Below, piece after piece: positions 32,687-40,019 of a stretch of DNA of 40,019 bases. Position 1 is the stretch's first letter; the number at the start of each line of letters is the position of its first letter. The position numbers and the translations under genes were made by a program. The DNA comes from a bacterium (GTDB lineage Bacteria > BMS3Abin14). The stretch is taken from contig JARGFZ010000013.1 of the NCBI GenBank assembly GCA_029210965.1, positions 1-40,019 of the forward strand. Reading direction: 5' to 3'. The notes below the pieces were generated by a model that saw only the letters and a program-made list of their open reading frames with translations, did no database searches and was not told the origin of the DNA.

Positions 32687-32896
32687 TTATGGCTTCTTTC
32701 CACCTATTAGCCAGACCGTGTAAAAAAAAAGGAGGCCGCCTGTTACTATGAGCCACTCACCCCAGACATCCAATTGAAAGATATTTAACTCCCATTGGCC
32801 GTTGACAATGGCCAGGGAACCGACAAAATAGAGGTAAGCGCAGCCGATTAATTGAACAATTAAGAGTAATCCCTTTATCCATCCAGGTATTTTCAC
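32687..32896 (-). CDS. Small two-helix membrane protein
   Basis: The 69-aa product has two hydrophobic helices (GLLLIVQLIGCAYLYFVGSL and WLIVTGGLLFFYTVWLIGG) and a lysine-rich end (GGKKP). The start is GTG 32896 with a weak GAGAGA upstream. Coding is supported only by the hydrophobic pattern and the lack of array sequence inside the frame. No family is recognised. Confidence 0.5.
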   Translation of the reverse strand: MKIPGWIKGLLLIVQLIGCAYLYFVGSLAIVNGQWELNIFQLDVWGEWLIVTGGLLFFYTVWLIGGKKP

Positions 32897-32938
32897 AGGT
32901 TCTCTCAGAAATCCATATTCTCAGAACAGTTGGAACCG

Positions 32939-32977
32939 GGATTGCTTCGGCCCGGGCCGCAGCCTCGCAATGACAAT
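32939..32977. repeat. Dispersed palindrome fragment (GGGATTGC...CCTCGCAATGACA)
   Basis: GGGATTGCTTCGGCCCGGGC is followed by CCTCGCAATGACA, like the well-known CATTGCGAGG-type intergenic repeats. A related fragment lies at 20859-20901. Confidence 0.55.
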
Positions 32978-33018
32978 CTATTAAGGTGTACAAAATACTC
33001 GTTCTGGTTTTCCTACTG

Positions 33019-33084
33019 GATTCTGAATTCTGGCTCCTGAATTCAAGTTTTTCCAGACCTTAGACCCTAGACACCAGACACTAC
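33019..33084. repeat. Two heptamer arrays before the flavodoxin gene end
   Basis: 33019-33046 holds GATTCTG, AATTCTG, GCTCCTG and AATTCAA. 33057-33084 holds ACCTTAG, ACCCTAG, ACACCAG and ACACTAC. The second overlaps the last codons of the flavodoxin-like gene. Confidence 0.8.
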
Positions 33085-33582
33085 AAACTCCTCGATCCGG
33101 TCAATGAACGGATCGACGCTTCCCATTTCCATTCTATCGAATCCCGTCGTTTCCCTCCCTATCTTCTCATAGAACGCCAGGATCCTGGATTCGTCCTCGT
33201 CGTCCAGTTCCTCCATGAGCATGCGACCGCCCAGGACGGCTACCGCGAAGGGCTCCGAGGGCAGGAAACGGGTGAGTTTTTCAAGGTTCTTATTCCCCCC
33301 CTCCCCTGCCTTGGGATTCCAAAGGGTGTCTCCGCACACCACAAAGGCGGCAAAAGGCTTACCAGCCAGGAGATCCTGGTACTTGTCAAGAAACGCCTCC
33401 ATCTCCGGAAGAACCGAATATGCGTATATCGGACTACCCAAAACGATGAAATCCGCCCTCGAAACCGCATCAGATGATGCTTCAGACGCCCTCAGAGCCT
33501 CTGTACCGAGCTTTTGTGCCATAAGGGAGGCATACTCGGCCGTGGAACCGTATTTACTCGCGAAAACGATCATTCCCTTCAT
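33067..33582 (-). CDS. Flavodoxin-domain protein (HemG-like)
   Basis: The 171-aa protein has the flavodoxin fold. The FMN phosphate loop is SKYGSTAEYA near the N-terminus, then IVLGSPIYAYSVLPEMEAFL and FVVCGDTLWNP. Size and motifs resemble the flavodoxin/menaquinone-dependent protoporphyrinogen oxidase (HemG-like) group rather than electron-carrier flavodoxins. It would bind FMN in the cytosol; its partner is not evident. The last four codons lie in a heptamer array, so the C-terminus may have been altered by array growth. Confidence 0.85.
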   Translation of the reverse strand: MKGMIVFASKYGSTAEYASLMAQKLGTEALRASEASSDAVSRADFIVLGSPIYAYSVLPEMEAFLDKYQDLLAGKPFAAFVVCGDTLWNPKAGEGGNKNLEKLTRFLPSEPFAVAVLGGRMLMEELDDEDESRILAFYEKIGRETTGFDRMEMGSVDPFIDRIEEFVVSGV

Positions 33583-33595
33583 CGTTTTCGCTCAG

Positions 33596-33704
33596 GTTCC
33601 AAATTCCACGTTCCAGGTTCCATATATTTCACCGACATTATATCTCCATGTTCCTGCGTCCGAGGTTTTTCTTCAGGTTCGAACTTCAAACCTCAAACAT
33701 CAAA
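33596..33704. repeat. Heptamer arrays between the flavodoxin gene and copy G
   Basis: 33596-33623 holds GTTCCAA, ATTCCAC, GTTCCAG and GTTCCAT. 33684-33704 holds CTTCAAA, CCTCAAA and CATCAAA and runs into the left target duplication of copy G. The right flank of copy G continues with CATCAAA, CTTCAAA (33857-33870). Confidence 0.85.
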
Positions 33705-33866
33705 CTTGACAGGGTCGCAAAAAGTCCGTAATCGGCTTTTTGCTCCTCGGAAAGGCAAAAGCGTCGTTTTCCCTTTCCTTACAAATCAATGACTTACGGA
33801 GTGAGTCATTGATTTGGGCGCCCCGCGCGGGGCGCATTGATGACTTTTTGCGAAGTCATCAAACTT
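33702..33866 (-). repeat. Miniature inverted-repeat element, copy G (complete, inside a heptamer array)
   Basis: The element is 33708-33860 (153 bp), in reverse orientation, with AAACTT at 33702-33707 and 33861-33866. Heptamer units of the same word and orientation flank both sides, as though the element inserted into an existing array. Internal stems match copy F apart from one mismatch in the purine stem. Confidence 0.92.
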
Positions 33867-33883
33867 CAAACTTGTTCTTTCGC

Positions 33884-34026
33884 CAAGTCGCTCAGTCGGT
33901 CAGTCGTTTTCTCCCCCCTCCCCCATGCTCCCAAGCACCCATGCTCCCTTTTCCCCGTATCGCCGTGTCCCCGTGTCAGATGGTTTCTCTACGTTTCCCC
34001 GACACCCCGATACCCCGTTACCCCGA
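33884..34026. repeat. Long octamer arrays overlapping the SMUG1 gene end
   Basis: 33884-33907 has CAAGTCGC, TCAGTCGG and TCAGTCGT. From 33923 thirteen octamers stay in register to 34026, drifting from CCATGCTC to CCGTGTCC and TACCCCGA. The last two units include the stop and final codon of the uracil-DNA glycosylase gene. Confidence 0.85.
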
Positions 34027-34755
34027 AACGTTGAGCGGGAATTCAATGCCGATCTCCGCCAGCTCCCGCTCAACAATCTCCGCCCAACCTTTATTAGCGG
34101 CCGGATTCGCAGGGCTCGGGTGCGTAATCCTCCCAATTTGGACATCCATCCCCTCCAGGGCCGCAACAGATCGATCGTAGGCGAACTTGCCGATCCCGAT
34201 GACCCATTCAGGAGTCAAAAGTTCAACTGTGCTCTTCATCGCTCCGTCGCAAAGTCGAAACAATCGGACTTTATCCTCGGCTCTCAACTTATCCGGTGTA
34301 ATATTTTTGCCTGTTTCGTCAAAAATAGCCAAAGGACAGTAGTTAACAACAAAGAAATCCTTGAAGAACTCTTCGGCCGGTCCGAACCGATCCCTTGCCC
34401 ATCCCCATAGCCTTGATCCGCTCACTTCACTCCTGGTGCTGGCAAACCCGTCGATGGGCCTTTTGGTGTGAAGGCGTTTCGGCTGACCAATGTGGCCCTG
34501 GATCCCCATCCAGTCGCGTACGACACTCACATCTCCAAAGGGAACCCCTGTCTGCAGCATCCCCCAGGGGCCCGGGTTCATTCCTACGAGAACTACCCTC
34601 TTTGGAGATTGACCGAACTGATCAAAATATAGGGACAGCAGTCCACGGGCATACTCGGTGGGATCGTAAACAAACCCAACTGGCTGGCTGAAAGATAGCT
34701 TTCTCAGGCTTTTACTCAGTTGGTCGGAAATATATAGAAGTTTACTGGATTCCAT
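34018..34755 (-). CDS. SMUG1-type uracil-DNA glycosylase
   Basis: The 245-aa protein has the two diagnostic SMUG1 motifs: VLVGMNPGPWGMLQTGVPFG, with the catalytic-water asparagine, and the C-terminal intercalation motif THPSPANPAANK. It removes uracil and oxidised pyrimidines from DNA. SMUG1 (family 3) is typical of animals and has been described in a limited number of bacteria, including Geobacter. ATG 34755 or GTG 34761 may start translation; neither has a strong ribosome-binding site. It is alone on this strand between spacers full of repeats. Confidence 0.93.
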   Translation of the reverse strand: MESSKLLYISDQLSKSLRKLSFSQPVGFVYDPTEYARGLLSLYFDQFGQSPKRVVLVGMNPGPWGMLQTGVPFGDVSVVRDWMGIQGHIGQPKRLHTKRPIDGFASTRSEVSGSRLWGWARDRFGPAEEFFKDFFVVNYCPLAIFDETGKNITPDKLRAEDKVRLFRLCDGAMKSTVELLTPEWVIGIGKFAYDRSVAALEGMDVQIGRITHPSPANPAANKGWAEIVERELAEIGIEFPLNVSG

Positions 34756-35032
34756 TGCCACAATATATCGTATGTATCTGAATGATACTAGTCAGCCAGC
34801 GGGCATCTCAGAATTCAGATTTCAGATCTCAGAACAAGACTCAAAACCACCACCAGATGCCATATAACTCCTCTGAGATTTGAGATTTGAGATATGAGAT
34901 CCGTCCCAAACTCCTGTCTTGACAAAAGTGACAAATTTCCCCAGAATATCGTTAGTGTCAAGTTACGGTCGACACTTTTGGCCTGCCTTTTATTGGAATC
35001 GGCGTCATGCTGCCAGAGGAGATTGATATCCC
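34756..35032. other. Divergent spacer with mirrored heptamer arrays
   Basis: Heptamers CATCTCA, GAATTCA, GATTTCA and GATCTCA (34804-34831) and, 43 bp on, GAGATTT, GAGATTT, GAGATAT and GAGATCC (34875-34902) are of opposite orientation and could fold back on each other. Further right, AGTGTC/GACACT (34954-34959, 34971-34976) and CAAAAGTG/CACTTTTG (34923-34930, 34973-34980) form inverted repeats upstream of the J-domain gene. A TTGACA at 34919 lacks a good -10. Confidence 0.6.
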
Positions 35033-35746
35033 ATGAGCCCCGAGATCGCTTCCGCCCTGCGCCTCCTCTACGGAGACCAGATAACGGCCAGACCGGATAT
35101 GCTCAGAACCCTTGATCCCGAGGGGCTCAAGACCGCGTTTCGAAAGCGCGCCATGGAGCTTCACCCCGACAGGGCTAAGATCATCGGTAAAAGCAGCGAT
35201 GAACTCAGTGAGTTGTTCAAGGATATCCAGACAGCCTATGAACAGCTCCGGGAACTGCTGGGCCCTTCCTTCGAGACCTCACGGCATTTCAGAAAAACGG
35301 ACAAGACCAACACGGGATGGACCAAAGCACCGGGCGAACACTACTGGGAAGCGAACATCCCCCGATCAAAGCTGCTTTTAGGTCAGTTCCTTTATTATGC
35401 GGGGCTGGTCACCTTCAACACTCTTGTGTCAGCTATCACCTGGCAGCGTCAGCAAAGACCCACCTTCGGAAAAATAGCGGGAATGTGGGACTACCTATCT
35501 GAAATCCAGGTGAGAGAGATCATGGCCTCCAGAAAATCGGGAGAGAAACTCGGGGAAGCAGCCATTCGCCTTGGATACCTCTCCCCCTTCCAGCGCACCG
35601 CTGTTATCGGTTTCCAGAAGTGGCTCCAGCGGCCCATCGGAGAGTTCTTCCAGGAGATAGGTATTCTTGAGGAAGCGGAGATCGTTTACCTCATCGGGCT
35701 TATGAAGAAACATAATAGGAGAGTGGAAAGAGGCAACTGGCTCTAG
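35033..35746 (+). CDS. J-domain protein with helical C-terminus
   Basis: The 237-aa protein has a J-domain near the N-terminus with the HPD signature at residues 44-46 (FRKRAMELHPDRAKII), so it can probably stimulate a DnaK-type ATPase. There is no G/F-rich or zinc-finger region. The C-terminal part has a hydrophobic stretch (LLLGQFLYYAGLVTFNTLVS) and two helical units that resemble each other (GEAAIRLGYLSPFQ and GEFFQEIGILEEAE), a pattern also seen in the N-terminal domain of type II secretion ATPases. I infer a specialised co-chaperone; its client is unknown. No strong ribosome-binding site is visible; GAGG lies about 15 bases before ATG 35033. Confidence 0.8.
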   Translation: MSPEIASALRLLYGDQITARPDMLRTLDPEGLKTAFRKRAMELHPDRAKIIGKSSDELSELFKDIQTAYEQLRELLGPSFETSRHFRKTDKTNTGWTKAPGEHYWEANIPRSKLLLGQFLYYAGLVTFNTLVSAITWQRQQRPTFGKIAGMWDYLSEIQVREIMASRKSGEKLGEAAIRLGYLSPFQRTAVIGFQKWLQRPIGEFFQEIGILEEAEIVYLIGLMKKHNRRVERGNWL

Positions 35747-35795
35747 GGTCTGGGGTCTGGTTTTTTCTGCGCCCTTCGCCCTCCGCCCTTCGCCC
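35747..35795. repeat. Seven-unit heptamer array
   Basis: GGTCTGG twice, TTTTTTC, TGCGCCC, TTCGCCC, TCCGCCC and TTCGCCC are in register from the J-domain stop codon to the terminator. Confidence 0.8.
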
Positions 35796-35797
35796 TG

Positions 35798-35859
35798 AAA
35801 AGTACAAACGAAAAGAGCCCGGCTTTTGGCCGGGCTCTTTTCGTTTCGTTTGTACTTTT
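35798..35859. terminator. Bidirectional intrinsic terminator
   Basis: A ~26-bp stem with a TTTT-containing loop has the core GAAAAGAGCCCGGC / GCCGGGCTCTTTTC and outer AAAAGTACAAAC / GTTTGTACTTTT. The right arm carries an extra five bases from a CGTTT duplication. It ends both the J-domain gene and the convergent rubrerythrin gene. Confidence 0.9.
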
Positions 35860-35860
35860 C

Positions 35861-36355
35861 TCAGTCGATCTTCATGAAATGATCCTTGCTCATCCCACAG
35901 ATGGGACACCTGTCCGGTGCCTCACCTTCCACAGTATTGCCGCAAACATCACAGACAAAATAGGTGGTCTCTACAAGTTCTACCATGGCATCGAGTGCCT
36001 TCTGGTAGAGCTCTGCGTGGATCTTTTCCACTGCGTTGGCGTACATGAAACTCATCAAGGCGGCCTTGTTATCCTCTTCCTTGGCATCCGCGATCATCTG
36101 GGGATACATGCTGGTAAACTCATGAGTTTCCCCGCCGATGGCTTCCTTCAGATTGTCTGCCGTTCCTCCGACGCCTTTCAAAACCCTCAGGTGCGCATGG
36201 GCGTGGACAGTTTCGGCAGCCGCGGCGGCACGAAACAAACGCGCTACCTGGGTGAGTCCCTCTTCATCTGCCTTCTTCGCAAAAGCCAGATACTTCCTGT
36301 TAGCCTGGGATTCCCCGGCAAAAGCTTCGGCAAGGTTTTTTTCTGATTTGCTCAT
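35861..36355 (-). CDS. Rubrerythrin
   Basis: The 164-aa protein has an N-terminal ferritin-like diiron domain (EAFAGESQANRKYLAFAKKAD, AAAAAETVHAHAHLRVL) and a C-terminal rubredoxin-like domain with two CxxC pairs (VCDVCGNT, RCPICGMS). It reduces hydrogen peroxide in the cytosol of anaerobes. GGAGG lies about eight bases before ATG 36355. It is monocistronic and ends in the shared terminator. Confidence 0.96.
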   Translation of the reverse strand: MSKSEKNLAEAFAGESQANRKYLAFAKKADEEGLTQVARLFRAAAAAETVHAHAHLRVLKGVGGTADNLKEAIGGETHEFTSMYPQMIADAKEEDNKAALMSFMYANAVEKIHAELYQKALDAMVELVETTYFVCDVCGNTVEGEAPDRCPICGMSKDHFMKID

Positions 36356-36378
36356 TGTTGTTACCTCCCTCTAAATCC

Positions 36379-36561
36379 GTGAATCGTGATTCGTAATAAG
36401 TGATTAGAAAAAAAATTCAGTGCGCTTTTTGAAACTCGAAATCATCTTGTATCAATCTGTAATCAGAACAGTTAGAGTGCCACAAAATTCGAATTCATAC
36501 AAGGGTTAACAGCTTATTGATCCACGTTTTTTCCAATCACGAGTCACGAATCTCAAATCAC
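36379..36561. repeat. Two heptamer arrays of opposite orientation
   Basis: 36379-36406 holds GTGAATC, GTGATTC, GTAATAA and GTGATTA. 36534-36561 holds CAATCAC, GAGTCAC, GAATCTC and AAATCAC. The second is the reverse complement type of the first. Together they bracket the 211-bp spacer between rubrerythrin and sdhB. Confidence 0.8.
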
Positions 36562-36566
36562 GGACC

Positions 36567-37337
36567 TTAAAACACCAACGCCTTCAAATACTCCCTGTTC
36601 AGCCTGGCGATAAACTTCACGTCGATCCCTTTCGGGCACGCCGCCTGGCACTCGTAGTGGTTTGTGCAGTTGCCGAAACCGCACTCCTGCATGGCCCCAA
36701 GCATGCTGTTCACACGCTCAACTGCCTCAACCTTGCCCTGGGGCAGTTCGGCCAACTGGGACACCTTGGCCCCCGTAAAGAGCATGGCTGCCCCGTTGGG
36801 GCAGGCGGCAACACATGCGCCGCATCCAATACACTCGGCAGCATCCATGGCATAATCGGCCTTTTCCTTGGAAATGAGGATGGAATTACCGTCAGCCGCA
36901 GCCCCGGTGCGCACTGAGGTATAACCGCCAGCCTGGATGATCTTGTCCAGGGCGCCCCGGTCCACCACGAGGTCCTTGAGGATGGGGAAGGCTTTGGCCC
37001 GCCACGGCTCTATATAAATGGTGTCCCCATCCTTGAACTTGCGCATGTGCAGTTGGCACACGGTGGTCCGTGTCTGTCCGCCATGGGGAAGTCCGTTGAT
37101 GACCTGGGAGCAGGTTCCGCAAATACCCTCCCTGCAGTCGTGGTCGTATACGATAGGCTCCTTCCCCTCCTTGATAAGGTCCTCGTTCACAACATCGAGC
37201 ATCTCCAGGAAAGAATGGTGTTCGGTGATCTCCCTGGCAAGGTAGGTCTCAAAGCGGCCCGGCTCGTTGGGCCCCTTCTGGCGCCAGACGATCAACTTCA
37301 GGGTCATCGTCCTGTGATCATTATTGGATGGGCTCAT
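36567..37337 (-). CDS. sdhB: Succinate dehydrogenase/fumarate reductase iron-sulfur subunit
   Basis: The 256-aa protein has a plant-type [2Fe-2S] site with C68, C73, C76 and C94, a [4Fe-4S] site C169-x-x-C-x-x-C-x-x-x-C179, and a third cluster site with C219, C224, C230 and C234. It passes electrons between the flavoprotein and the cytochrome b subunit at the membrane. Its ATG overlaps the sdhA stop by one base (TAATG), typical of coupled translation; ATG 37307 is an alternative. The extended cysteine spacing ([12 protein letters not shown]) is normal for the type B enzymes of deltaproteobacteria. It is the last gene of the sdhCAB operon. Confidence 0.96.
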   Translation of the reverse strand: MSPSNNDHRTMTLKLIVWRQKGPNEPGRFETYLAREITEHHSFLEMLDVVNEDLIKEGKEPIVYDHDCREGICGTCSQVINGLPHGGQTRTTVCQLHMRKFKDGDTIYIEPWRAKAFPILKDLVVDRGALDKIIQAGGYTSVRTGAAADGNSILISKEKADYAMDAAECIGCGACVAACPNGAAMLFTGAKVSQLAELPQGKVEAVERVNSMLGAMQECGFGNCTNHYECQAACPKGIDVKFIARLNREYLKALVF

Positions 37338-39256
37338 TATTTGTAACTCCTTACTGCGTAGTGAATATTTTCGAACGTGAGAGGCTCCTTGTGGAGTTCG
37401 GGTTCATTGCTGTTACCCTTATACTCCCATGCCGCCGAGTAGCTGAAGTTCTCGTCGTCACGCTCGGCCTCCCCTTCCCCCGTCTGGTGCTCGACTCTGA
37501 AGTGAGCCCCGCACGATTCATCGCGGTTCAGCGCATCGCGACATAGCATCTCGCCGAACTCAAGAAAATCAGCGACCCGGCCGGCGTTTTCCAATTGCTG
37601 GTTCAATTCAGAACCGGTCCCGGAAACCTTGAGGTCCTCCCAGAACTCCTCGCGCAGAACCGGGATCTTTTCGATGGCCTGGCCGAGGCTCTCAGCGCTG
37701 CGCGCCATTCCCGCGTATTCCCACATGATGGCACCAAGTTCCCGCATGAACTCTGCCGGTGTCCTTTTTCCGCCTATTGACAGGAGCTTTTCCACACTAC
37801 CCCCGACCTCGTCCATGGATGCCTTGCACTCGGCAGCATCCTCTTTGAGCATGCCGGGTGTCGTCTGGGCCAGGTAGTCAGCGATGGTGTAGGGAATGAC
37901 GAAATAGCCGTCGGCAAGCCCCTGCATCAGGGCGCTGGCCCCGAGCCGGTTGGCTCCGTGGACAGAGAAGTTGGCCTCGCCCAGAACGAACAGCCCGGGA
38001 AGGTTGCTCATGCAGTTGTAGTCCACCCACAGACCGCCCATAGCATAGTGGGGAGCCGGGTAAATGCGCATGGGTACTTTATAGCCGTCCTCGTCGGTGA
38101 TCCTCTCGTACATTTCGAAAAGATTGCCGTACCGTTCACGGATCACATCCTCGCTCAGACGTTTGATTGAGTCTCTGAAGTCGAGGTAGACCCCGCGCCC
38201 TCCAGGCCCCACGCCCCGCCCATCATCGCACTGCTCCTTGGCGGCCCTGGAAGAGATATCACGGGGAGCGAGGTTACCGAAAGAGGGGTATTTCCTCTCA
38301 AGATAATAATCGCGGTCTTCCTCAGGGATCTCGTTGGCCGAACGGGTTTCATTCTGTTTCCTGGGGACCCATATCCGGCCGTCGTTGCGGAGGGACTCTG
38401 ACATGAGGGTCAGCTTGGACTGGTAATCCCCTGCCTGGGGAATACAGGTGGGGTGGATCTGTGTGTAACAGGGGTTGGCCATGTAAGCGCCTTTTTTGCA
38501 TGCTTTCCAGATTGCGGTGGCACTGCAGCCCCTGGCGTTGGTAGACAGGTTGTACACGTTGATGTATCCGCCTGTACAAAGAACCACGGCGTCCCCCACA
38601 TGGGTGCGTATCTTACCTGTTACAAGGTCACGGATGGTGATCCCCTTGGCTTCCCCATCCACGAGGATAAGGTCGAGCATCTCGGTGCGGGGGTAAAGCT
38701 TGACCGTCCCCAGCTTGATCTGTCGAGAAAGGGCCGAGTAGGCACCGAGGAGAAGCTGCTGTCCCGTAAGACCGCGGGCGTAAAAGGTTCGAGAAACCTG
38801 GGCGCCGCCGAAAGATCGGTTATCCAGGTACCCGCCGTAGTCCCGGGCGAAGGGCACACCCTGGGCCGCGCACTGGTCGATGATGTTGTTGCTCACCTGC
38901 GCAAGACGCCACACGTCGGCCTCACGGGCCCTGAAATCGCCGCCCTTAACCGTATCGTAAAAAAGCCTCCGGATGCTGTCGCCGTCGTTGGGATAGTTCT
39001 TGGCGGCGTTGATCCCACCCTGGGCTGCGATGGAATGGGCCCGGCGGGGCGAATCCTGGTAGCAGAACGTCTCCACGTTGTACCCCAACTCCCCGAGGCT
39101 GGCGGCAGCCGAAGCCCCGGCAAGGCCGGTACCGACGACCAGTACCTTATATTTGCGCTTGTTGGAGGGGTTAACCAGCTTCATGTCGAAACGGTGCTTG
39201 TCCCAGGTGTTTTCAATGGGTCCGGTTGGACTTTTTCCGTCGAGTATCACAATCAT
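37337..39256 (-). CDS. sdhA: Succinate dehydrogenase/fumarate reductase flavoprotein subunit
   Basis: The 639-aa flavoprotein has the FAD dinucleotide motif [14 protein letters not shown] (42-55) and the covalent FAD-binding histidine H74 in [15 protein letters not shown]. Later come [11 protein letters not shown] in the active site and the C-terminal [20 protein letters not shown]. It interconverts succinate and fumarate. The 639-residue length fits the single-cytochrome (Wolinella/Geobacter/Bacillus-like) class. It starts five bases after sdhC, with GGGGG before ATG. Direction in vivo (oxidation or fumarate reduction) cannot be told from sequence. Confidence 0.96.
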   Translation of the reverse strand: MIVILDGKSPTGPIENTWDKHRFDMKLVNPSNKRKYKVLVVGTGLAGASAAASLGELGYNVETFCYQDSPRRAHSIAAQGGINAAKNYPNDGDSIRRLFYDTVKGGDFRAREADVWRLAQVSNNIIDQCAAQGVPFARDYGGYLDNRSFGGAQVSRTFYARGLTGQQLLLGAYSALSRQIKLGTVKLYPRTEMLDLILVDGEAKGITIRDLVTGKIRTHVGDAVVLCTGGYINVYNLSTNARGCSATAIWKACKKGAYMANPCYTQIHPTCIPQAGDYQSKLTLMSESLRNDGRIWVPRKQNETRSANEIPEEDRDYYLERKYPSFGNLAPRDISSRAAKEQCDDGRGVGPGGRGVYLDFRDSIKRLSEDVIRERYGNLFEMYERITDEDGYKVPMRIYPAPHYAMGGLWVDYNCMSNLPGLFVLGEANFSVHGANRLGASALMQGLADGYFVIPYTIADYLAQTTPGMLKEDAAECKASMDEVGGSVEKLLSIGGKRTPAEFMRELGAIMWEYAGMARSAESLGQAIEKIPVLREEFWEDLKVSGTGSELNQQLENAGRVADFLEFGEMLCRDALNRDESCGAHFRVEHQTGEGEAERDDENFSYSAAWEYKGNSNEPELHKEPLTFENIHYAVRSYK

Positions 39257-39261
39257 GCCCC

Positions 39262-39927
39262 CTATTTGGCCAGGATGCCGGTTAGGATGAGGAACGGGAT
39301 CGCCCCGAAACCAAGAAGGAATACACCCGCGATGAATTTTCCCATCAGGTTGAACTTCGGCAATGTCCTATCGTTGTTTATCCCCAGAGTCTGGAAAAAG
39401 CTCTGGATACCGTGGCTCGTGTGAAGGAAAAGGACAACCATGGAAAAAATGTACAGCGCGGACACCGCCGTTATGCGCAGACTGCTGACCACCATGGTGA
39501 AGACGTCAAAGCGCCCCACTTCATCAGTAGCAAGAACGATATCGGGAGTAATGCGAACGGTAAATTGAAGCAGATGACCCACGATAAAGGAAAGCAGCAA
39601 AAGCCCGGTCCAGATCATGGTCTTGCTGGCGAAGGTGATCTTGAGCTTTTTGGACACGGCGTATTTCCCCGGATTAGCGCCCCAGTTCTCCAGGGTCAGG
39701 ATGACGCCAAAGAGGATGTGGACGCTGATCATGAGCAACATGAACGCCCTGAAAACCCACACGAAGGGACCCAGGTCGTGGAGATGCTGCGCATACGCGT
39801 TTATCCAGCCCGAACCCACGAAGATCGTGGAATTCCCGACGAGATGAACGATTACGAAGCCGAGCAGGAAAAACCCGCTCACCGCCATCAGCACCTTTCT
39901 GCCAACGTTACTCCTGAGCAATGACAT
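39262..39927 (-). CDS. sdhC: Succinate dehydrogenase/fumarate reductase cytochrome b subunit
   Basis: The 221-aa membrane anchor has five predicted helices (for example [59 protein letters not shown]) with histidines suited to hold two hemes b, as in the b558 family. It exchanges electrons with the quinone pool. ATG 39927 has AAGGA about eight bases upstream; ATG 39948 is also open. It is the first gene of the operon; the upstream sequence is element copy H, so its promoter is in or beyond that element. Confidence 0.94.
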   Translation of the reverse strand: MSLLRSNVGRKVLMAVSGFFLLGFVIVHLVGNSTIFVGSGWINAYAQHLHDLGPFVWVFRAFMLLMISVHILFGVILTLENWGANPGKYAVSKKLKITFASKTMIWTGLLLLSFIVGHLLQFTVRITPDIVLATDEVGRFDVFTMVVSSLRITAVSALYIFSMVVLFLHTSHGIQSFFQTLGINNDRTLPKFNLMGKFIAGVFLLGFGAIPFLILTGILAK

Positions 39928-39958
39928 GGCATATTCCTTTTGTCTCATGGTTGACTAT

Positions 39959-40019
39959 AATAGGGTCGCAAAAAGTCCAGGCGGGTCTTTTTGCTCCACG
40001 GAAAGGGAAAAGTGTCATT
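39959..40019 (-). repeat. Miniature inverted-repeat element, copy H (cut by window end)
   Basis: The sequence from AGGGTCGCAAAAAGTCC through GGAAAGGGAAAAGTGTCATT matches the start of reverse-oriented copies D and G. It begins about 31 bp upstream of the sdhC start codon, so sdh transcription probably starts within or passes through it. The loop GTGTCA matches copy D rather than F. Confidence 0.85.

Noticed and set aside
34919-34947. TTGACA-based promoter for the J-domain gene
   Set aside because: No acceptable -10 hexamer is found 16-18 bp downstream.
38453-39424. 323-aa open frame on the plus strand
   Set aside because: It is antisense to sdhA and sdhC, which have full-length family matches and all cofactor residues.

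Overview
The window looks like a chromosomal piece of an uncultured or poorly known Gram-negative anaerobe or facultative bacterium of the broad deltaproteobacterial (Desulfobacterota-type) group. That placement is an inference from gene content: doubled-CxxCH multiheme cytochromes, an NtrY/NtrX-like pair preceded by a DUF4390 protein, a three-subunit succinate/fumarate:quinone oxidoreductase with one cytochrome b subunit, a monomeric NADP isocitrate dehydrogenase, a rubrerythrin and a SMUG1-type uracil-DNA glycosylase. No rRNA, tRNA, CRISPR array, phage or complete insertion sequence was seen.

Layout. 1-3400: HEAT-repeat protein, stand-alone cyclic-nucleotide-binding domain protein, gamma-class carbonic anhydrase and HD-domain protein. 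3400-8400: class A penicillin-binding protein, then a two-gene unit for a 32-heme secreted cytochrome and a tetraheme cytochrome. 8600-12700 (minus strand): FecR protein, a CHASE2-GAF-HD-GYP gene broken by two in-frame stops, and a secreted coiled-coil protein. 12900-19200 (minus strand): a complete TetR-TolC-adaptor-RND efflux operon with a near-consensus promoter overlapped by a palindromic operator. 19700-26800 (minus strand): a zinc-ribbon membrane protein, an M29-like aminopeptidase, and the DUF4390/NtrY-like/NtrX-like operon. 27100-29800: M48 lipoprotein protease with TPRs, a holin-IV-like membrane protein, and a frameshifted small lipoprotein. 29900-36400: isocitrate dehydrogenase with a strong promoter, a small membrane protein, flavodoxin-like protein, SMUG1, a J-domain protein and rubrerythrin. 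36500-39950: sdhB, sdhA and sdhC (transcribed C-A-B).

The genes are mostly housekeeping: central carbon and respiratory metabolism, envelope synthesis and proteolysis, efflux, and extracytoplasmic electron transfer. The cytochromes and the succinate/fumarate oxidoreductase fit an anaerobic respiratory lifestyle.

The unusual content lies between the genes. First, a ~154-bp non-coding element occurs eight times (four full copies, the rest partial, variant or cut by the window edge). It has imperfect terminal inverted repeats, a chain of internal hairpins with stem covariation, and a perfect 6-bp direct repeat flanking each full copy. This is the signature of a miniature transposable element. 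Second, almost every spacer carries a degenerate, in-register array of 7-bp units (AT-rich words) or 8-bp units (GC-rich words). The word differs from spacer to spacer, but the period is nearly always 7 or 8. These arrays abut the mobile element, overlap gene ends, and a related 6-bp-period word array appears inside one signal-peptide coding region. I regard these two layers as the main previously undescribed material here.
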